The notes under the pieces were generated by a model. The model was not told where the DNA came from and did not search any database. It was given only the letters and a program-made list of their open reading frames with translations. Shown here in pieces: positions 58,441-64,000 of a DNA stretch of 64,000 nt. The position numbers and the translations under genes are program-made. Source of the stretch: Acidimicrobiia bacterium (GTDB taxonomy: Bacteria > Actinomycetota > Acidimicrobiia > IMCC26256 > JAOSJL01); assembly GCA_027494115.1 (NCBI GenBank), contig JAOSJL010000001.1, positions 620,001-684,000 of the forward strand, in the 5' to 3' direction. The first letter of the stretch is position 1; the number at the start of each line of letters is the position of its first letter.

Positions 58441-59279
58441 ATGGGAATCACCGTGGCAGAAACGCTGGACGACGCGCTGGGCGCGGTCGCGGATCGACCC
58501 GGAGCCCAGGTCCTCTCGGGTGGGACCGACTTCATGGTCGAGGTGAACTTCGGTCAGCGACGGCCCACCGATGTCGTGGCCCTGCGCCGGGTGGCCGAGC
58601 TGCGCGGTTTCCACCGCCGTAACGGGTCGGTCGAACTGGGCGCCGGACTCACCTATTCGCGGATGCAGCAGCCCGAGATCGCCGATCTCGTCCCCGCGCT
58701 GGCCCAGGCGGCCCGCACGGTGGGATCACCCCAGATCAGGAACGCGGGAACCCTCGGCGGAAACCTCGGTACCTCGTCACCGGCGGGCGACACGTTGCCC
58801 GTGCTCGCGGCGCTCGACGCCTCCATCGAGGTGGCATCGGCGCGGGGGCGGCGAACGCTCGGACTCGACGAGCTGATCGTCGGTCCGAAGCAGAACAGTC
58901 TCGAACCGGACGAGCTGATCGTGGGCGCGACCGTTCCGGTCGCGAGCGGGCCCCAGGAGTTCCTCAAGATCGGGACGCGCAACGCCATGGTCATCGCTGT
59001 GTGCAGCGTCGCCCTCGTCGTCGACGGTGAGGGCGCGCCGTGCGCTGCGCGCTGGGGGCCGCCGGACCGGTGATCATCCGCGCCACCGAGGCCGAGGAAT
59101 GGGTCGCGTCGCGGGTGGACTGGGACACGGGACGCATCGACGATCCCCGCATCGCCTCGGAGTTCGGGCAGCGGGTCGCAGCCGCCGCCCGACCCATCGA
59201 CGACCACCGTTCCACCGCGGAGTACCGCCGCCACGCGATCGGTGTGCTCGCGACCCGAGCGCTGGAGCGCGCCCTGTGA
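58441..59279 (+). CDS. Xanthine dehydrogenase-family FAD-binding subunit
   Basis: Medium subunit of the molybdenum hydroxylase family (CoxM/XdhB type), carrying FAD. Motifs are VLSGGTDFMVEVNFG near residue 24, GSPQIRNAGTLGGNLGTSSPAGD near 96 (seen as NAGTLGGNLGTSSPAGD) and FLKIGTRNAMVIAV near 175. One base appears lost at about 59040; the second part reads VRCALGAAGPVIIRA and ends at TGA 59279. Corrected, the length is about 279 residues. No clear ribosome site precedes the ATG, consistent with a leaderless start. It is the first of three consecutive subunit genes. Confidence 0.85.
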
Positions 59280-59772
59280 GTGCCGATCGTCCCGCCGAGG
59301 CGCTCCCTGAGGTGGGCTACCGGCTCCGCGTCAACGGGGGAGGACCACGACGTGGAGTCGGGATGGCTGGGCGAGAACCTGCTCTGGGTGCTGCGGGAGC
59401 GTCTCCAGCTCTCAGGATCGAAGAACGCCTGTGAGCAGGGGGAATGCGGCTCGTGTTCGGTCCTCGTGGACGGCGAGCTCGTGTGCTCGTGCCTCGTACT
59501 CGCCGGTTCTGCGGTCGGCAGCGAGATCACCACGGTGGAAGGCCTCGACGACGGGGGCCTCACCGACGTCCAGGAGGCCTTCCTGGCCGAGGGCGCGGTG
59601 CAGTGCGGCTTCTGCACTCCCGGCCTCGTGATGGCCGTACACGACCTCCTGGAGCGCGACCCCACCCCCGATCCTCTGACGCTTCGGGAGGCGATCTCGG
59701 GGAATCTCTGCCGCTGCACCGGCTACGGCCGCATCTTCGCCGCGGCAGAGGCGACGATCAGGGCCCGATCCG

Positions 59773-59780
<8 letters not shown>
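59276..59780 (+). CDS. Xanthine dehydrogenase-family [2Fe-2S] subunit
   Basis: Small subunit with two [2Fe-2S] centres: CEQGECGSCSVLVDG near residue 54, VQCGFCTPGLVMA near 106 and GNLCRCTGYGRIF near 142. GTG 59276 overlaps the FAD-subunit stop (GTGA). An extra G in the run at 59336-59340 breaks the frame after RVNG; without it EDHDVESGWLGENLL follows. The corrected length is 167 residues. It differs from the fused [2Fe-2S] domain at 52403, so two distinct systems are encoded. Confidence 0.88.
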
Positions 59781-62077
<2,297 letters not shown>

Positions 62078-62108
62078 GCGCGCGATCAAACGAATCAGCG
62101 GAGGACTG

Positions 62109-62615
62109 ATGCTCGACCATGCAGCGCAAGAAGCGATCACAGGTCTGAAGGAGGCGGGGATCGACTTCGTCTCCGGACTCCCCGACGGTTGGCAGCGCAA
62201 CCTCCACGAACTCGTCGAGGCCGACCCCTTCTTCGAGTACGTGCCCGTGTGCAACGAGGGCGTGGGTTTCTCGATCTGTGCCGGAGCCTGGCTCGGCGGG
62301 AAACACACCGTGTTGGTGATGGAGAACTCGGGGCTACGGGTGGCCGCGGAGTACATCGCACGCATCTCGCTGGGTACGGGCGTTCCCGTCGTCCTCATGC
62401 TCTCGTACCGTGGAGACCTCGGGGAGACCGAGCACTGGGGAATCCCGCACGGCATCGTGGTGGAGCCACTTCTCGACGCGTTGCGTATTCCGTATCAGAT
62501 CGTCCGCGATCCTGCGCTGCTCCGACGAGCACTACGACGCGCCAACCGCTTGGCGCAGGCCCAACTCCACCCGACGGCGGTGCTCGTGTCGGGTGACTGC
62601 ATCTGGGAGGAATGA
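62109..62615 (+). CDS. ThDP-dependent decarboxylase, alpha (PYR-domain) subunit, sulfopyruvate-decarboxylase-like
   Basis: A 168-residue protein matching the pyrimidine-binding half of thiamine diphosphate enzymes, of the split ComD type. FVSGLPDGWQRNLHELV at residue 19 and PVCNEGVGFSICAGAWLGG near 45 (with the glutamate that activates ThDP) are typical, followed by VLVMENSGLRVAAEYIAR and YRGDLGETEHWG. ATG 62109 has GGAGG nearby. It is coupled to the next gene by ATGA. ComD/ComE decarboxylate sulfopyruvate; here the context suggests another 2-oxo acid. Confidence 0.8.
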   Translation: MLDHAAQEAITGLKEAGIDFVSGLPDGWQRNLHELVEADPFFEYVPVCNEGVGFSICAGAWLGGKHTVLVMENSGLRVAAEYIARISLGTGVPVVLMLSYRGDLGETEHWGIPHGIVVEPLLDALRIPYQIVRDPALLRRALRRANRLAQAQLHPTAVLVSGDCIWEE

Positions 62616-63277
62616 GAATGGCCCTGGACCGCTACGAATGGCTCGGCCGTCTCGCAGCCCGCGTCCCCGACGACGCGCTCGTGATGTCCACGTACATAGG
62701 CGCGGTCTCCTTCGAATGGGCCGATCTCACCGACGAGCACCCTCGCACTGCGCATCTGGGACAGATGGGTGACGTCATCGGCATGGCGGTAGGACTCGCT
62801 CTGGCCCTCCCCCACCGCCTGATCGTGGCGCTCGACGGGGACGGCTCGGTGCTCATGGAGCTCGGCCAACTCGTGGCGATGGGTCAGACCCGACCGGAGA
62901 ACCTCGTCGTGTGGGTCGTCGACAACGGCTGCTACGAGTCGATCGGCTGGAACACGGACGGCCCCCGACCGACCGCCACCGCGGCCAGCGCCGACCTCGC
63001 CGCCATGGCCGCCGCCTCGGGAGTCCCCCACACGGCCACCGTCGAGACCGACACCGAGCTCGACGCCCAACTCGATGCCGCCTTCGGCGGCGAGGGTGGG
63101 TGCCGGTTCGTGTGCGTGCGGACCACGCCGGGACACGCCAAGGTAGCGCCGCGCCAGACCGACGGCTTCGAGGACAAGTACCGCTTCGTCCGCCACGTCG
63201 AGCGCACCGAGGGCCGCTCGATCCTGCACCTCGCCGAACAGGACCGCCAGCTCATGGCGGATCCCGACTCTCACTGA
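62612..63277 (+). CDS. ThDP-dependent decarboxylase, beta (PP-domain) subunit, sulfopyruvate-decarboxylase-like
   Basis: A 221-residue partner of the preceding protein. It has the ThDP/Mg signature ALDGDGSVLMELGQLVAMG near residue 74, ending in the Asn-bearing stretch VVWVVDNGCYESIGW. HLGQMGDVIGMAVGLALALP precedes it. The two genes overlap by four bases, as in comDE-type operons. Its role could be decarboxylation of a three-carbon 2-oxo acid made by the ammonia-lyase-type reactions of this island, which is an inference. It converges with the next gene six bases away. Confidence 0.82.
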   Translation: MRMALDRYEWLGRLAARVPDDALVMSTYIGAVSFEWADLTDEHPRTAHLGQMGDVIGMAVGLALALPHRLIVALDGDGSVLMELGQLVAMGQTRPENLVVWVVDNGCYESIGWNTDGPRPTATAASADLAAMAAASGVPHTATVETDTELDAQLDAAFGGEGGCRFVCVRTTPGHAKVAPRQTDGFEDKYRFVRHVERTEGRSILHLAEQDRQLMADPDSH

Positions 63278-63283
63278 CTGAAC

Positions 63284-64000
63284 TCAGCGATCCACACCGA
63301 GCACACTCCACGCGTCGGTGGCGATCCGGGTCGGATCGAAGCCCACGGGCGAACCATCTTCCACGACAGTCCGGCCCGCAACGACCACGAGTGACGCTGC
63401 GCTCGAGAGCCCGGTCAGGAGCAACCCGGCGACCGGATCCTGCACGCCGAACCGATCCACCGTACGCAGATCCCAGGCCGCGAAGTCGGCCGCCGAGCCC
63501 GGGCCGATCCAACCCAGGGCCGGGCGCCCGAGGCACCTGGCGGAACCCCGCGTCGCTGCCCGCACCAACTCACGAGCCGACGGCCACGCATCGGGTCGCA
63601 CATGCTCGTCACGGTGCACCAGAGCGGCGATCCTCATGTCGCCGAGGAGATTCGCACCGTCGTTGCTCGCGGAGCCCGTCGTTCCCATCCCCACCGTGAC
63701 GCCGGCATCGAGCATTGCGCGCATCGGAGCCCGCCCCCACCCCATTCGCAGGTCCGGGGCCGGGAGATGCGCAATCGCCACCCCGGCTGCCGCGATGTCG
63801 GGGAGCTCCTCGACCGGGACGTCGACCATGTGCGCGAGCCATGTGCGCTCGGTGGCCCAACCGTGCTCGACCAGGAACTCCCAGGGTGACATCCCGTAGC
63901 GCTCGCGGGTGAAGTCAGTGTCTACCCGCTCGTAGAGGTGCGTGTGCAACCCCACACCTTCGCGATCGAAGGCCAGCGCGGCGAGCTCCTCGAAGAGCTC
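63284..64000 (-). CDS. Amidohydrolase of the Atz/Trz family (partial, enters from right edge)
   Basis: C-terminal portion of an amidohydrolase whose start lies beyond the window. Seen are VGLHTHLYERVDTD (second metal histidine region), TWLAHMVDVPVEEL, AIAHLPAPDLRMGWG, VTVGMGTTGSASNDGANLLGDM near the fourth metal site, and the C-terminal strands ADFAAWDLRTVDRFG and VVVAGRTVVEDG. The usual aspartate of the metal site (GTDG) is replaced by Thr-Thr-Gly (MGTTGSASND), and HCP is HLP, unusual for the family. It is the fourth amidohydrolase of the island. Confidence 0.72.
   Translation of the reverse strand, partial: ELFEELAALAFDREGVGLHTHLYERVDTDFTRERYGMSPWEFLVEHGWATERTWLAHMVDVPVEELPDIAAAGVAIAHLPAPDLRMGWGRAPMRAMLDAGVTVGMGTTGSASNDGANLLGDMRIAALVHRDEHVRPDAWPSARELVRAATRGSARCLGRPALGWIGPGSAADFAAWDLRTVDRFGVQDPVAGLLLTGLSSAASLVVVAGRTVVEDGSPVGFDPTRIATDAWSVLGVDR

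Overview
The window is high-GC, densely packed bacterial chromosome. Genes commonly overlap by GTGA, ATGA or TGATG, and GTG starts are frequent. The gene set points to an actinobacterium, perhaps of the Acidimicrobiia: a Rex repressor, a proC/helix-turn-helix pair like Mycobacterium Rv0500/Rv0500A, a DUF2510 protein, an LLM/F420-type oxidoreductase and a geranylgeranyl-reductase gene ahead of nuoA. The lineage is an inference. No tRNA, rRNA, CRISPR array or insertion sequence was seen.

Layout. 1-4702 (minus): a first complex I cluster (cluster 1), nuoA-B-C-D-H-I-J, which leaves the window on the left and has no nuoE, nuoF or nuoG between D and H. 4784-6310 (plus): an acyl-CoA-synthetase-like ligase. 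6323-23046 (minus): a geranylgeranyl reductase followed by a complete 14-gene nuoA-N operon (cluster 2). 23227-29329 (plus): a quinol oxidoreductase operon with a membrane protein, a 2[4Fe-4S] ferredoxin, a b6-type cytochrome b, a separate subunit-IV-like half, a Rieske protein, a diheme cytochrome c and two small membrane proteins. 29510-38246 (minus, with one plus-strand membrane protein): rex and tetrapyrrole genes (precorrin-2 dehydrogenase, hemA, hemC, cobA-hemD, hemB, hemL) and a YceI protein. 38389-42831: acyl-CoA ligase, CAP-domain protein, SAM hydrolase with a 30-residue microprotein, a small HTH protein and proC.

43100-64000 is a catabolic island for nitrogen heterocycles. It holds a diaminopropionate ammonia-lyase-like enzyme, a hydantoinase, an M20 carbamoylase, a nitrilase-type D-carbamoylase, four Atz/Trz-type amidohydrolases (one a clear SsnA relative, one like 8-oxoguanine deaminase), two more fold-II PLP enzymes, a fused Fe-S/molybdenum dehydrogenase, a three-subunit molybdenum dehydrogenase, an LLM oxidoreductase and a two-subunit ThDP decarboxylase. 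The content recalls the E. coli yge/ssnA/xdh region and the purine/uric-acid clusters of gut anaerobes, with hydrolytic carbamoylases where those have a carbamoyltransferase. Three promoters share a nearly identical 20-base element (TTGACAANWTGTTGAWTTCG) and a fourth carries a palindromic variant, so the island looks like one regulon.

A caution applies throughout. About 25 single-base gains or losses, mostly in G/C runs, interrupt otherwise normal genes, and in each case the adjoining frame continues the same protein. They look like sequencing or assembly errors. The coordinates given span the whole gene, and the break is noted in each entry.
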